Source: Roseiarcus sp963696665 (GTDB lineage: Bacteria > Pseudomonadota > Alphaproteobacteria > Rhizobiales > Beijerinckiaceae). Taken from it: a stretch of 64,000 nt of DNA. The notes beneath the pieces were generated by a model. The model had not been told where the DNA came from. It did no database searches and worked only from the letters and a program-made list of their open reading frames with translations. The position numbers and the translations under genes are program-made. Below, piece by piece: positions 34,675-43,075 of the stretch; the stretch's first letter is position 1, and each line of letters opens with the position of its first letter. The stretch lies in assembly GCA_963696665.1 (NCBI GenBank), contig CAVOLE010000024.1:1-64000 (forward strand), given 5' to 3'.

Positions 34675-36136
34675 ATGTATCTCGGGCTTGACTGCGGAAC
34701 CTCCGGGCTCAAGGCGCTTCTGACCGACGAGGGCGGCGAACCTGTCGCGAGCGCCGCCAGAAGCTATTCTCCCGACCGTCCGCGCGCCGGCTGGTCGGAG
34801 CAGAATCCCGACGTCTGGGCGGCCGCCATGGCCGGCGCGATCGCGGACCTTGCTAACAAAGCCGGCAAGGCGCTGGCCGCCCTGAAAGCGATCGGCTTCT
34901 CGGGCCAGATGCACGGCGCGGTGCTGCTGGATCGCGCCGACAAGCCGATCCGCCCGGCAATCCTGCACAACGACGGACGCGCGTTTCGCGAGGCGGATGA
35001 ACTGGCGCGCGACTATCGTGACCTGGCCCGAACCGTCGGCGTGAAGCCTATGCCGGGTTTCACCGGGCCAAAGCTCAAATGGCTCGCCCGGAATGAGCCG
35101 GACCGCCGCCGTCTCGTCGCCTCGCTCCTTTCGCCAAAGGACTACTTGCGCCTTGCCCTCAGCGGCGAACGGGCCTCCGACATGAGCGACGCAGCGGGAA
35201 CCTGGCTCCTCGACGAGGCCCGCAGAGACTGGTCGGGGCAAGCGTTCGACGCATGCGACGCCGATCGCGCCTGGGCGCCGCCCTTGTTCGAGGGATCGGC
35301 GCGCGGTCGGAAAGATCCGGCCCGAGGCCGCAGATGCGCTTGGCCTCCCGCGCGGCGTCCTGCTCGCCGCCGGCGGGGGCGACGCCGCAGCAGGGGCCGT
35401 GGGCCTGGGCGCGATCGCGCCGGGCGAAGCCTTCATTTCGCTCGGAACCGCGACCCAACTCATCGTCGCGACCGATCAATATAGGAGCGCGCCCGAACAG
35501 CTCGTGCACGCTTTCGCGCACGCGCTGCCGAACCGCTGGTACGCCATGGCGGCGATGCTCAACGGCGCGGGCGCCCTTGCTTTCGCCGGCCGGCTCCTCG
35601 GCGCATCTTCGGACGCGCTCGAGCGCGAGGCGGCGGCGGACTATCCGGGCCCCGGCGCGCTTCTCTTTCTGCCTTATCTCAGCGGCGAGCGGACGCCGCT
35701 CGACGATCCTTATGCGCGCGGCGTTCTGTTCGGCCTGAGCGAGACGACTTCGCAGGCTGACGTCGCCCGCGCGGTGATGGAGGGGGTCGCGCTCACGCTT
35801 GCGGACGCGCGCGGTTGTCTTAGGCTTGCCGGCGTCGAAATCGAGCGTGTCGGCCTCATCGGCGGCGGCGCGAAAAGCGCCTTGTGGACCCGCATGATCG
35901 CCGCGGCGACCGGCTTTACCGTCGTGCGCATGAAGGGCGGCGAAACGGGCCCGGCCTACGGCGCCGCCCGTTTGGCGCGCCTCGCCGCAACCGGCGAGCC
36001 GCCCGAAGCCGTCTGCGTAAAGCCGGAGATCGCCGACATTACAGAGCCGGACCCGGAACTCGGCGCAAAATTCGCGCGCCAGCGCGAGCGCTTCAAGGCG
36101 CTCTACGCTGCAGTGAAGCCGGAGTTCCGAAAGTAA
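34675..36136 (+). pseudogene. xylB: Xylulokinase, one frameshift
   Basis: A FGGY-family sugar kinase that phosphorylates D-xylulose. The first part has MYLGLDCGTSGLKALL, AIGFSGQMHGAVLLD and PAILHNDGRAF (the family usually has LWNDGR). The second, in another frame from about 35303, gives VGKIRPEAADALGL, AAGGGDAAAGAVGLGAI, FLPYLSGERTPLDDP and LIGGGAKSALW. The break lies in a GCGCGCG run and fits one extra base. Joined, it is a complete kinase of about 485 residues. No xylose isomerase lies in this window. Confidence 0.85.
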
Positions 36137-36160
36137 CGCCGCAAGGCGCCATAGAACCAC

Positions 36161-36313
36161 AATCGTCATTGCGACCCCCGGGCTTTTGGACCCGGGGGGA
36201 AGCAATCCAGGGGAACGTAGGGCGCCCTGCAACTCCGGGATCGCCACGTCGCCATAGCCCGCCCGGAAGGACGGGCGTCTCTCGACGCCCTACGGCTCCT
36301 CGCGATGACGATT
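36161..36313. repeat. Intergenic palindromic repeat (153 bp), copy B
   Basis: Ends are inverted: AATCGTCATTGCG (36161-36173) and CGCGATGACGATT (36301-36313), one mismatch. The inner part contains GCGACCCCCGGGC and GGAAGCAATCCAGG. A second copy in the opposite orientation lies at 41870-42013. Not coding. Confidence 0.75.
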
Positions 36314-36344
36314 CCGTCAACACGCCCCCTTCTATAGGCGCCGC

Positions 36345-37109
36345 TCACGCAGCCGACGCCTCGATCATCAGCATGTCGAGCAGAAACGAGCCGTCGGGCT
36401 CGATGGCGAAATGCGCCTTGGTCTCCGCCGAGGCGGCGTTCTGGAGCGCGCGGATCGCCGTCACATTATCTTGCGGCGTTTGCATGCGGGCAATCCAGAC
36501 GGGGAAATCCATCCTGAGCCGCCACGTCCGGCAAGCCTCGAGGGCGAAGCGCGCGCGGGCGAGCGCGTCCAACCATTGCGAGCAGGAGTAGTCGCGGACG
36601 TGGGAATGGTCGCGCAAGAGTTCGATCGCCTGCAGATGCGTGTCGAACAAAGCCTGGCCTGGAGCATAGACATCGACGAACGCGGCTCGTCCGCCGCGTT
36701 TCAGCGCGCGGCGCGCTTCGCGCAGCCCGGCGTCGAAATCGCGCCAGTGATGGGTGGAGAAGCGGCTCGCGACAAAATCGAACGTCTCGTCTTGAAACGG
36801 CAGGCGCTCCGCCGGGGCTTGCACGGTCTCGATATTGGTCAAGCCCTTCTCGCGCGCCGTCCGCGCCACCGCCGCCAGCATCTCGGAGGACAAGTCGGTC
36901 GCGATGACCCGTCGGGCGTGGCGCGCAAGCGCATAGGACACATGGCCGCCGCCGGCGCCGAGGTCCAGCGCCAGCTCCGGGCGCAACGTCTGCGCGAGCG
37001 TTCCGATCGCCTCGAGGTCGGCCCCCTGACTGTGAACCGCGCTCTCGACATAGGCTTTCGCTCGAGGACCGAACTGCGCCTCGACAACTCGCTCATGGGC
37101 CTTGCTCAT
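36345..37109 (-). CDS. Class I SAM-dependent methyltransferase
   Basis: A 254-residue Rossmann-fold methyltransferase. Motif I is ALDLGAGGGHVSYALA, followed by RVIATDLSSEMLAAVA and the motif IV-V region FDFVASRFSTHHWRDFD and LKRGGRAAFVD. Likely small-molecule acceptor of the UbiE/type 11 kind; substrate unknown. The ATG at 37109 is eight bases after AAGGAG. Divergent from the MmyB-type regulator, which probably controls it. Confidence 0.9.
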   Translation of the reverse strand: MSKAHERVVEAQFGPRAKAYVESAVHSQGADLEAIGTLAQTLRPELALDLGAGGGHVSYALARHARRVIATDLSSEMLAAVARTAREKGLTNIETVQAPAERLPFQDETFDFVASRFSTHHWRDFDAGLREARRALKRGGRAAFVDVYAPGQALFDTHLQAIELLRDHSHVRDYSCSQWLDALARARFALEACRTWRLRMDFPVWIARMQTPQDNVTAIRALQNAASAETKAHFAIEPDGSFLLDMLMIEASAA

Positions 37110-37194
37110 TGCCAGCTCCTTTCTGCCTCGAGGCTTTTGCGCTTTCAATTACACTGTTACAAGATCGAAATCTTATCCTATTACAAAGCTTGCC

Positions 37195-37962
37195 ATGCTC
37201 GAAGCGGATCAGAGGCGGCTCCTGGGCGAGTTCGTGCGCGCGCACCGCGAGCGCATGGCGCCGGCTGCGGCGACGGGCCGGCGGCGAACCTCGGGCCTTC
37301 GGCGGGAGGAACTCGCGGCGCTGGCCGGCATCAGCGTGACCTGGTGCACCTGGATCGAACAAGGGCGCGCCGCGCAAGCCTCCCCCGAGGCGCTCGGCCG
37401 CATTGCGCAGGCGCTCGCTTTGTCGCGCGCCGAACGCGACTATCTGTTCAAGCTTGCGGGGCGCGTCGATCCGGAAGGCTCGCGCGGGCCTTCCGCGGAC
37501 GCGCCCCCTTCCCTGATCGCCGCGGTCAGAGCCATCGAATGCCCGGCCTATGGCCTCGACCGCCTCTGGAACGCGTGCTCATGGAACGAGGCGGCGGCGC
37601 GGCTCTTTCGCGGCTGGCTGGATAGCGATTGTCAACGCAACCTCCTGCGCTATGTGTTTCTCGAGCCCTCCGCCCGCGTGCTGATTCCGGCCTGGAAGGA
37701 GAGGGCGCGAAGGCTGCTTGCCGAATTTCGCGCGGACTTCGCCCGCACCTTTCGCGACGCCCAGGTCAAGATATTCGTCGAGACGCTCCGGGCTGAGAGC
37801 GCGTTCTTCGCCGAAGCCTGGGATGAGCAGGCCGTGCAAACCCGCGAAGGCGGGCTTCGCCTGTTCAATCACCCCGACGACGGCGCGGTGAGCTTCGTTC
37901 AGCACACATTCGCGCCCGCGGAGCGGCCTGACTACAAGCTCGTCATCCTTACGCCAGTATAG
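37195..37962 (+). CDS. XRE-family regulator with MmyB-type ligand-binding domain
   Basis: A 255-residue regulator. The N-terminal helix-turn-helix reads SGLRREELAALAGISVTWCT then WIEQGRAAQASPEALGRIAQ (about residues 36-75). The C-terminal MLTR/MmyB domain (IECPAYGLDRLWNACSWNEA; LFRGWLDSDCQRNLLRYVFL; PDYKLVILTP) is a PAS-like ligand-binding fold. Regulators of this type often control a divergent gene; here the partner is the methyltransferase. Confidence 0.9.
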   Translation: MLEADQRRLLGEFVRAHRERMAPAAATGRRRTSGLRREELAALAGISVTWCTWIEQGRAAQASPEALGRIAQALALSRAERDYLFKLAGRVDPEGSRGPSADAPPSLIAAVRAIECPAYGLDRLWNACSWNEAAARLFRGWLDSDCQRNLLRYVFLEPSARVLIPAWKERARRLLAEFRADFARTFRDAQVKIFVETLRAESAFFAEAWDEQAVQTREGGLRLFNHPDDGAVSFVQHTFAPAERPDYKLVILTPV

Positions 37963-38063
37963 CGCTGGCGCACGCAGCGTATGACCACCGCAGCACGAGC
38001 CAAGTGCAATTTGCGCTGAAGCGAGTTCCTCGCTCAGGGATTCACGAATTGGGCGACTTTTTC

Positions 38064-38091
38064 TTGACAAAAACAGAAAACACCTTATGAT
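38064..38091 (+). promoter_or_regulatory. Sigma70-type promoter of repeat element copy 3
   Basis: Consensus TTGACA (38064-38069), a 16-base spacer and TATGAT (38086-38091). Transcription would start at about 38098, at or next to the ATG of a short frame at 38100. The segment TTGACAAAAAC-purine-GAAA matches the promoter before copy 1 (near 1263). Confidence 0.6.
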
Positions 38092-38099
38092 CATCGGCG

Positions 38100-38252
38100 A
38101 TGACGAACTCGATCGTGAACGAGCACGCCGAAGCGCTTGCGGCGGGAGAAGAAGCGAATGGCGCTTCATGGCCGACGCAAAGCGAGCTCGAACGGTCCCG
38201 TGCGCAACCAAGGATTGAGAGGCGGAAATTTTTTTATTTTTCTCGCTTCTAA
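38100..38252 (+). CDS. Possible 50-residue peptide in repeat element copy 3
   Basis: A short frame begins MTNSIVNEHAEALAAGEEAN and ends RRKFFYFSRF, with the T-rich tract of the repeat encoding its last residues. Its ATG is two bases after the predicted transcript start, so translation would be leaderless. Copy 1 does not preserve the frame apart from the FFYF end. The RNA, not this frame, may be the product. Confidence 0.2.
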   Translation: MTNSIVNEHAEALAAGEEANGASWPTQSELERSRAQPRIERRKFFYFSRF

Positions 38253-38338
38253 CTCATTGAAAAGGCTCAATTCGGAAAAATAAACGCTAGTAAACGCTAG
38301 TAAATTTACTAGCGTTTACTAACGTTTACTAGCGTTTA
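38229..38338 (+). repeat. Dispersed iteron-bearing repeat element, copy 3 (most complete)
   Basis: A T-rich tract (38229-38241) is followed by the core AACTCATTGAAAAGG then CTCAATTCGG (38251-38275), then the short repeats: TAAACGCTAG twice (38281-38300), a TAAATTTA centre, and CTAGCGTTTA-type units three times (38309-38338; the middle one reads CTAACGTTTA). Left and right sets are inverse complements, giving arms of 24 bp with one mismatch. Copy 1 keeps two units; copy 2 has unrelated units. Confidence 0.85.
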
Positions 38339-38479
38339 TGCCTATTTTATTTGCATTTATTTGCGCGACTGCTCGCTTCAGGTTGTAGTCACGGACCGCC
38401 CGGCTCAGACCCTCGACGCCTCGCGCATGGGCCCATATAGATCGAGAGGCGGGCATGAAGGGCCTTTGAGGGTGTTGCA

Positions 38480-39682
38480 ATGAGTTCCTTTCACGGGCCG
38501 GATCTCGGCCCCTTTCAGTGGGACGATCCGCTCCTCATCGAGGGCCAGCTCACCGAAGACGAGCGGATGATCCGCGACACGGCGCGAGACTTCGCCTCGA
38601 AGGAGCTCGCGCCCCGCGTGCAGCAGGCCTATCTCGAGGAAAAGACCGACCCGAAGCTCTTCCGGCTGATGGGCGAAGCGGGCCTGCTCGGCGTCACGCT
38701 GCCGCAGGAATTCGGCTGCGCCGGCGCCGGCTATGTTTCCTACGGCCTCGTTGCGCGCGAGGTCGAGCGCGTCGACTCAGGCTTCCGCTCGATGATGAGC
38801 GTGCAAAGCTCGCTCGTGATGTACCCGATCCATGCCTATGGCGACGCCGACCAGCGCCGCAAATACCTGCCGGGCCTCGCGCGCGGCGAGCTCATCGGCT
38901 GCTTCGGGCTCACCGAGCCGAACGCCGGCTCCGATCCCGGCGGCATGGCGACGCGGGCCGAGAAGATCGACGGCGGCTACCGGCTCATCGGCTCGAAAAT
39001 GTGGATCAGCAATGCGCCTATCGCCGACGTCTTCGTCGTATGGGCGAAATCGCGCGCGCATAACGATCAGATACGCGGCTTCATCCTCGAAAAGGGCATG
39101 AAGGGGCTTTCCACACCGAAGATCGAGGGCAAGCTTTCTCTGCGCGCCTCCGTCACCGGCGAGATCGTGCTCGACAATGTCGATGTCTCCGAGAGCGCGC
39201 TTCTGCCGAACGTCGCGGGCTTGAAAGGACCGTTTGGCTGCCTGAACCGCGCGCGCTATGGCATATCGTGGGGCGCGATGGGCGCGGCCGAGGATTGCTG
39301 GCTCGCCGCCCGCCAATACGGGCTTGACCGCAAGCAGTTCGGCCGGCCGCTCGCTCAGACGCAGCTCTTCCAGAAGAAGCTCGCCGACATGCAGACCCGA
39401 ATCGCGCTGGGACTGCAGGCCTCGCTCAGGGTCGGGCGGCTGATGGACGAGGGCAAGGCGGCGCCGGAGATGATCTCGCTCGTCAAGCGCTCGAATTGCG
39501 GCGATGCGCTCGATATCGCGCGCGCGGCGCGCGACATGCACGGCGGCAACGGCATCCAGATCGAGTTCAAGGTGATGCGCCACCTCGCCAACCTCGAGAC
39601 GGTCAACACTTACGAAGGCACGCACGATGTTCACGCGCTGATTCTCGGCCGCGCGCAAACCGGCCTGCAGGCTTTCTTTTGA
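38480..39682 (+). CDS. gcdH: Glutaryl-CoA dehydrogenase
   Basis: A mitochondrial-type flavoprotein that oxidatively decarboxylates glutaryl-CoA to crotonyl-CoA. The 400-residue protein reads as GCDH throughout: DPLLIEGQLTEDERMIRDTA, CFGLTEPNAGSDPGGMATRA, KMWISNAPIADVFVVWAK, KGPFGCLNRARYGISWGAMG, RQYGLDRKQFGRPLAQTQL and the catalytic Glu in NTYEGTHDVHALILGRA near residue 379. The product crotonyl-CoA is the substrate of Ccr (4.3 kb). The CoA-transferase gene overlaps its stop, forming an operon. Confidence 0.93.
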   Translation: MSSFHGPDLGPFQWDDPLLIEGQLTEDERMIRDTARDFASKELAPRVQQAYLEEKTDPKLFRLMGEAGLLGVTLPQEFGCAGAGYVSYGLVAREVERVDSGFRSMMSVQSSLVMYPIHAYGDADQRRKYLPGLARGELIGCFGLTEPNAGSDPGGMATRAEKIDGGYRLIGSKMWISNAPIADVFVVWAKSRAHNDQIRGFILEKGMKGLSTPKIEGKLSLRASVTGEIVLDNVDVSESALLPNVAGLKGPFGCLNRARYGISWGAMGAAEDCWLAARQYGLDRKQFGRPLAQTQLFQKKLADMQTRIALGLQASLRVGRLMDEGKAAPEMISLVKRSNCGDALDIARAARDMHGGNGIQIEFKVMRHLANLETVNTYEGTHDVHALILGRAQTGLQAFF

Positions 39683-40830
39683 GCTCGGCAGCGCTTGCCG
39701 GCGTGCGCGTGCTCGAGCTTGCGCGCGTGCTCGCCGGCCCGACGACCGGCCAGACGCTTGCCGATCTCGGCGCGGACGTCATCAAGGTCGAGAGTCCGGA
39801 GGGCGACGAGACGCGCGCCTGGGGACCTCCGTTCATCGAGACGGACGGCGAGAAATCGGCCGCCTATTTCCATTCCTGCAACCGCGGCAAACGCTCGATC
39901 GTCGCCGATTTCGCAACCGAGCGCGGACGCGAGATCGTGCGCCGTCTTGCCACGCGATCCGATGTGCTCATCGAGAATTTCAAGGTCGGCGGCTTGCGGA
40001 AATTCGGCCTCGACTATGAGAGCCTGAAAGCGCTCAATCCGCGGCTCATCTACTGCTCCGTGACGGGCTTCGGACAGACGGGCCCTTATGCGAGGCGGGC
40101 CGGCTACGATTTCCTCATCCAGGGCATGTCGGGAATGATGAGCATCACCGGCGAGCCGGAGGGGTCGCCGCAGAAGGCGGGCGTCGCGATCAGCGATCTG
40201 TTCACCGGCCTTTACGGCGTCGTCGCCATCGAAGCGGCTTTGATCGCACGCGAGCGGACGGGGCGCGGGCAATATATAGACCTTGCTTTGTTCGATTCGA
40301 TGAGCGCAATGCTCGCCAATCAAGCGATGAATTTCTTGGCGTCCGGCCGCTCGCCAAAGCGCATGGGCAACGCCCATGTCAATCTCGCGCCCTACCAGAC
40401 GCTTCCGGTCGCGGACGGTTGGCTGATCATTGCCGTCGGCAATGACGGACAGTTTGCGCGGCTCTGCGCGGCGTTGGGCCTCGAGGGAATGGTGCGCGAT
40501 CCGCGTTTCGCCACCAATCCTGCGCGGGTTACGAACCGCGTCGAGATGGAGCGCGCGCTCGTCGAGAAAACCGCCTTATGGAAACGCGACGACCTTCTCG
40601 CCGCGCTGGAAAAAGCGGTCGTTCCAGCCGGGCCGATCAACACGATCGCCGACCTGTTCGCCGATCCGCAATTCAAGGCGCGCGGCATGCGGATCGAGCC
40701 GCAGGGAACCCCTGGCCTTCGCAGTCCGATCCTGATGAGCGACAACCCCCTGGCGCTTGACCGCCGCTCGCCGAATCTCGGCGAGCATCAGGCGGAGATC
40801 TTGCGCGAGATCGGACTTGAGGAGGCCTGA
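39679..40830 (+). CDS. Class III (CaiB/BaiF) CoA-transferase
   Basis: A 383-residue family III CoA-transferase: GVRVLELARVLAGPTTGQTL, LADLGADVIKVESPEGDETR, FHSCNRGKRSIVADFATERG, the region YDFLIQGMSGMMSITGEPEG and PVADGWLIIAVGNDGQFARL. The TTG start at 39679 overlaps the gcdH stop (TTGA). Its partner gene suggests that it makes glutaryl-CoA from glutarate with succinyl-CoA or a similar donor (as the SUGCT/C7orf10 protein does in animals). The exact acyl specificity is inferred from context. Confidence 0.9.
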   Translation: MSSAALAGVRVLELARVLAGPTTGQTLADLGADVIKVESPEGDETRAWGPPFIETDGEKSAAYFHSCNRGKRSIVADFATERGREIVRRLATRSDVLIENFKVGGLRKFGLDYESLKALNPRLIYCSVTGFGQTGPYARRAGYDFLIQGMSGMMSITGEPEGSPQKAGVAISDLFTGLYGVVAIEAALIARERTGRGQYIDLALFDSMSAMLANQAMNFLASGRSPKRMGNAHVNLAPYQTLPVADGWLIIAVGNDGQFARLCAALGLEGMVRDPRFATNPARVTNRVEMERALVEKTALWKRDDLLAALEKAVVPAGPINTIADLFADPQFKARGMRIEPQGTPGLRSPILMSDNPLALDRRSPNLGEHQAEILREIGLEEA

Positions 40831-40875
40831 CTGCGTAGCTTGACGGACCTTGAGCGCGGGCGGCAAATCAAGCCC

Positions 40876-41482
40876 ATGAGCGCGATTTCGAAACGTCTGC
40901 GTCTATTGCGGATCGAGCAACGGCGGCGACGCGCGGTTCGGCGACGCCGCGGAAGAGCTCGGGCGGGCGCTCGCGGCCGATGGGGTCGGCCTCGTATACG
41001 GCGGCGGCGGCGAAGGGCTGATGGGCCGCCTGGCGCGGGCGACGCTCGACAGCGGCGGCTACGTGACCGGGATCATCCCGACCTTCCTCGTTCGCAAGGA
41101 GCACCCGCTCAACGCCGCGCAGGAAATGCTCGTCGTCGAGAGCATGCATGAGCGCAAGCAGGCGATGTTCGATCGAGCTGACGCCTTCATCGCCTTGCCG
41201 GGCGGGATCGGCACCCTGGAGGAGCTGGTCGAGCAGCTGACTTGGGCGCAGCTCAATCGCCACATGAAGCCGATTTTGATCGCCGACATCGGCGCCTTCT
41301 GGCGCCCGCTGCTCGCACTCATCGCCCATATGCGCATCGAAGGCTTCATTCGCGAGGGCTTCGACGCCCGCTATCTGGTGGCGGAGAGAATAGAGGACGT
41401 GTTGCCGATGCTGCGCGCCGCTGCGGAGCGCAGGCTGGCCGAGCGAGAACCGCAGGCCGTCGGTTCTCCTGGCAAGATGTGA
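40876..41482 (+). pseudogene. LOG-family (TIGR00730) nucleoside-monophosphate phosphoribohydrolase, one frameshift
   Basis: A Rossmann-fold protein of the LOG type, which cleaves cytokinin- or other nucleoside 5'-monophosphates to base and ribose-5-phosphate. Reading from the ATG at 40876 gives MSAIS, then one base too many in an AAA triplet at 40891-40893 shifts the frame; past it come VCVYCGSSNGGDARFGDAAE, GLVYGGGGEGLMGRLA, GIIPTFLVRKEHP and the signature PGGIGTLEELVEQLTWAQL. With the break repaired the protein would be about 200 residues and complete. Confidence 0.85.
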
Positions 41483-41490
41483 GATGATCA

Positions 41491-41850
41491 ATGACGAGAC
41501 TGACTTTGGCCGTGGCCTTATGCGGCTTTGTCGTCGCGCCAGCGCTGGCGCAGAACGCGGCTCCTCCCACGAAGCTCAGGCCGAAGACGCCGACGGGCGA
41601 AGCCACCGTCACGGTGATGGTGACCAACTCGCGCAAGGCCGATCTCGTCCAGCTCCAGGCGACGGAGAGCGGCCTGGTGAGCTGGAAGAAAGTGCTTGGG
41701 CCGCTGAAGTCCGGCAGTCACGCGCCAGCTCAATTGCCGCATCCTTTCAACTGCCGGGTCGACCTGCACGGAAGCTTCAGCGACGGCCAGTCGATGGATG
41801 CGTCCGACGTCGATGTCTGCGAGCAAAAGACGCTAAACCTGACGGACTAG
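41491..41850 (+). CDS. Small exported protein of unknown function
   Basis: A 119-residue protein with a clear signal peptide (RLTLAVALCGFVVAPALAQ, cut after ALA). The mature part has a beta-rich core (ATVTVMVTNSRKADLVQLQ and GLVSWKKVLGPLKSGS) and two cysteines (FNCRVDLHG and DVCEQ) that may pair. I do not recognise a family. It follows the LOG gene by eight bases. Confidence 0.7.
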   Translation: MTRLTLAVALCGFVVAPALAQNAAPPTKLRPKTPTGEATVTVMVTNSRKADLVQLQATESGLVSWKKVLGPLKSGSHAPAQLPHPFNCRVDLHGSFSDGQSMDASDVDVCEQKTLNLTD

Positions 41851-41869
41851 GGAATGACGTTTCGGACGT

Positions 41870-42013
41870 AATCGTCACGCGAGGAGCCACAGGGCGCCAA
41901 AGGACGCCCGTATTACGACGGTCTATGGCGACGCGGCGATCCAGGAGTTGGAGTACGCCCCGCGACTCCTGGATTGCTTCCCCCCGGACTTGATCCGGGG
42001 GTCGCAATCACGA
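41870..42013. repeat. Intergenic palindromic repeat, copy C
   Basis: An inverse-orientation relative of the repeat at 36161-36313. On the minus strand it reads TCGTGATTGCGACCCCCGG, then GTCCGGGGGGAAGCAATCC, and the other end is GTAATCGTCACGCGAGGAG. It separates two convergent genes. Confidence 0.7.
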
Positions 42014-42019
42014 CGGCGG

Positions 42020-42613
42020 TTACTTCTGGCCGAACAGCTCGGCGACATATTCCCAATTGATGAGATGATCGACCCACGCCTTGAGATAGTCGGGACGGCG
42101 ATTGCGATAGTCGATGTAATAGGAGTGCTCCCACACGTCGACGCCGAGGATTGGCTTCCCGCCGTGAACAAGCGGGTTTTCCCCGTTCGGGGTCTTCATC
42201 ACCTGAACCTTGCCGTCCTTGACTGCCAGCCACGACCAGCCGGAGCCGAACTGGGTGACGCCGCCCTGAATGAAGTCCTCCTTGGCCTTGTCGATCGAAC
42301 CGAACGAATCCCTAAGCGCCTTTTCGACTTCGCCCGGAATCTTGTTGCTCGCGTTCGGCTTCATCCATTTCCAGAAATGGATGTGGTTATAGTGCTGGCC
42401 GGCGTTGTTGAAGACGGCGGGGTTCTTGCCGAACGAGCCCTTGACGATCTCCTCGAGCGGCTTGCCCTCCCACTCAGTTCCTTTCAGCGCATTGTTGCCG
42501 TTGTTGACGTAAGCGAGATGATGCTTGTCGTGATGATATTCGAGCGTCTCCGCCGACATGTAGGGCTTCAGGGCGTCATGCGGGTAGGGCAGATCGGGCA
42601 GCGTAAAGGCCAT
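42020..42613 (-). CDS. sodB: Iron-type superoxide dismutase
   Basis: The 197-residue cytoplasmic enzyme dismutes superoxide. Metal ligands are His in LEYHHDKHHLAYV (near residue 27), His in FNNAGQHYNHIHFW (near 74), and Asp and His in the signature DVWEHSYYIDY (near 160). The Gln in NNAGQ, where Mn enzymes have Gly, points to the iron type. The ATG at 42613 was chosen over a longer unrelated extension. No Fur box is visible. Confidence 0.95.
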   Translation of the reverse strand: MAFTLPDLPYPHDALKPYMSAETLEYHHDKHHLAYVNNGNNALKGTEWEGKPLEEIVKGSFGKNPAVFNNAGQHYNHIHFWKWMKPNASNKIPGEVEKALRDSFGSIDKAKEDFIQGGVTQFGSGWSWLAVKDGKVQVMKTPNGENPLVHGGKPILGVDVWEHSYYIDYRNRRPDYLKAWVDHLINWEYVAELFGQK

Positions 42614-42783
42614 GGGAAGGCTCCTTGGGAGGTTAGGGAGATTTTGCAACCCGGCGAAGAATAGTCTCTCGGGAGGGCAAATTTTAGCCGCCCGCCGCCC
42701 CGGCCGCAACTGCGCATCGCTCCGCGGCTTTAGCCATCCATTAACCGAGGTGTATTGAGTTAGGTTCCGCGGAGGGGATCTCA

Positions 42784-43062
42784 GTGCATTTTTCGAATGA
42801 GCGCATGATCGTTATCTTGGCTGTCGGCGCCGTCGCTGGATGGCTGATCGGCAAGGTCCTGCGCGGCAATGGTTTCGGACTTGTCGGCGACGCCGCCGTC
42901 GGCGTCGTCGGAGCGCTGATCGGCGACTGGCTTCTGCCGCGCTTCAACTTGCATTTATGGAGCGGTCTTACGGGCATGATCATAGAAGCGGCGATCGGCG
43001 CAATCATTCTTCTGGTTGTTCTGCGCTCGGTTGGCGCGAGCGGATGGGGAGGCGGCCGGTAG
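42784..43062 (+). CDS. GlsB/YeaQ/YmgE-type stress membrane protein
   Basis: A 92-residue membrane protein of the transglycosylase-associated family: AVGAVAGWLIGKVLRGNGFG, LVGDAAVGVVGALIGDWLLP and MIIEAAIGAIILLVVLRSV form three hydrophobic segments rich in glycine. I took the GTG at 42784, seven bases after GGAGGGG; an ATG 21 bases on is an alternative. A universal stress gene follows 13 bases downstream, fitting a stress operon. Confidence 0.9.
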   Translation: MHFSNERMIVILAVGAVAGWLIGKVLRGNGFGLVGDAAVGVVGALIGDWLLPRFNLHLWSGLTGMIIEAAIGAIILLVVLRSVGASGWGGGR

Positions 43063-43075
43063 CCGAGGAGGATCC

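Larger units (their letters stand above)
37963..38479. other. 517-base intergenic region holding repeat element copy 3
   Basis: Besides the promoter, the short frame and the repeat described separately, the first hundred bases and the stretch from 38340 to 38479 show no gene. The AT-rich middle contrasts with the GC-rich flanks. The gcdH promoter must lie in the last part. Confidence 0.5.

Noticed and set aside
38281..38338. CRISPR array
   Set aside because: Units of 10 bp are contiguous, without spacers of CRISPR length, and are inverted about a centre; no cas gene is near.
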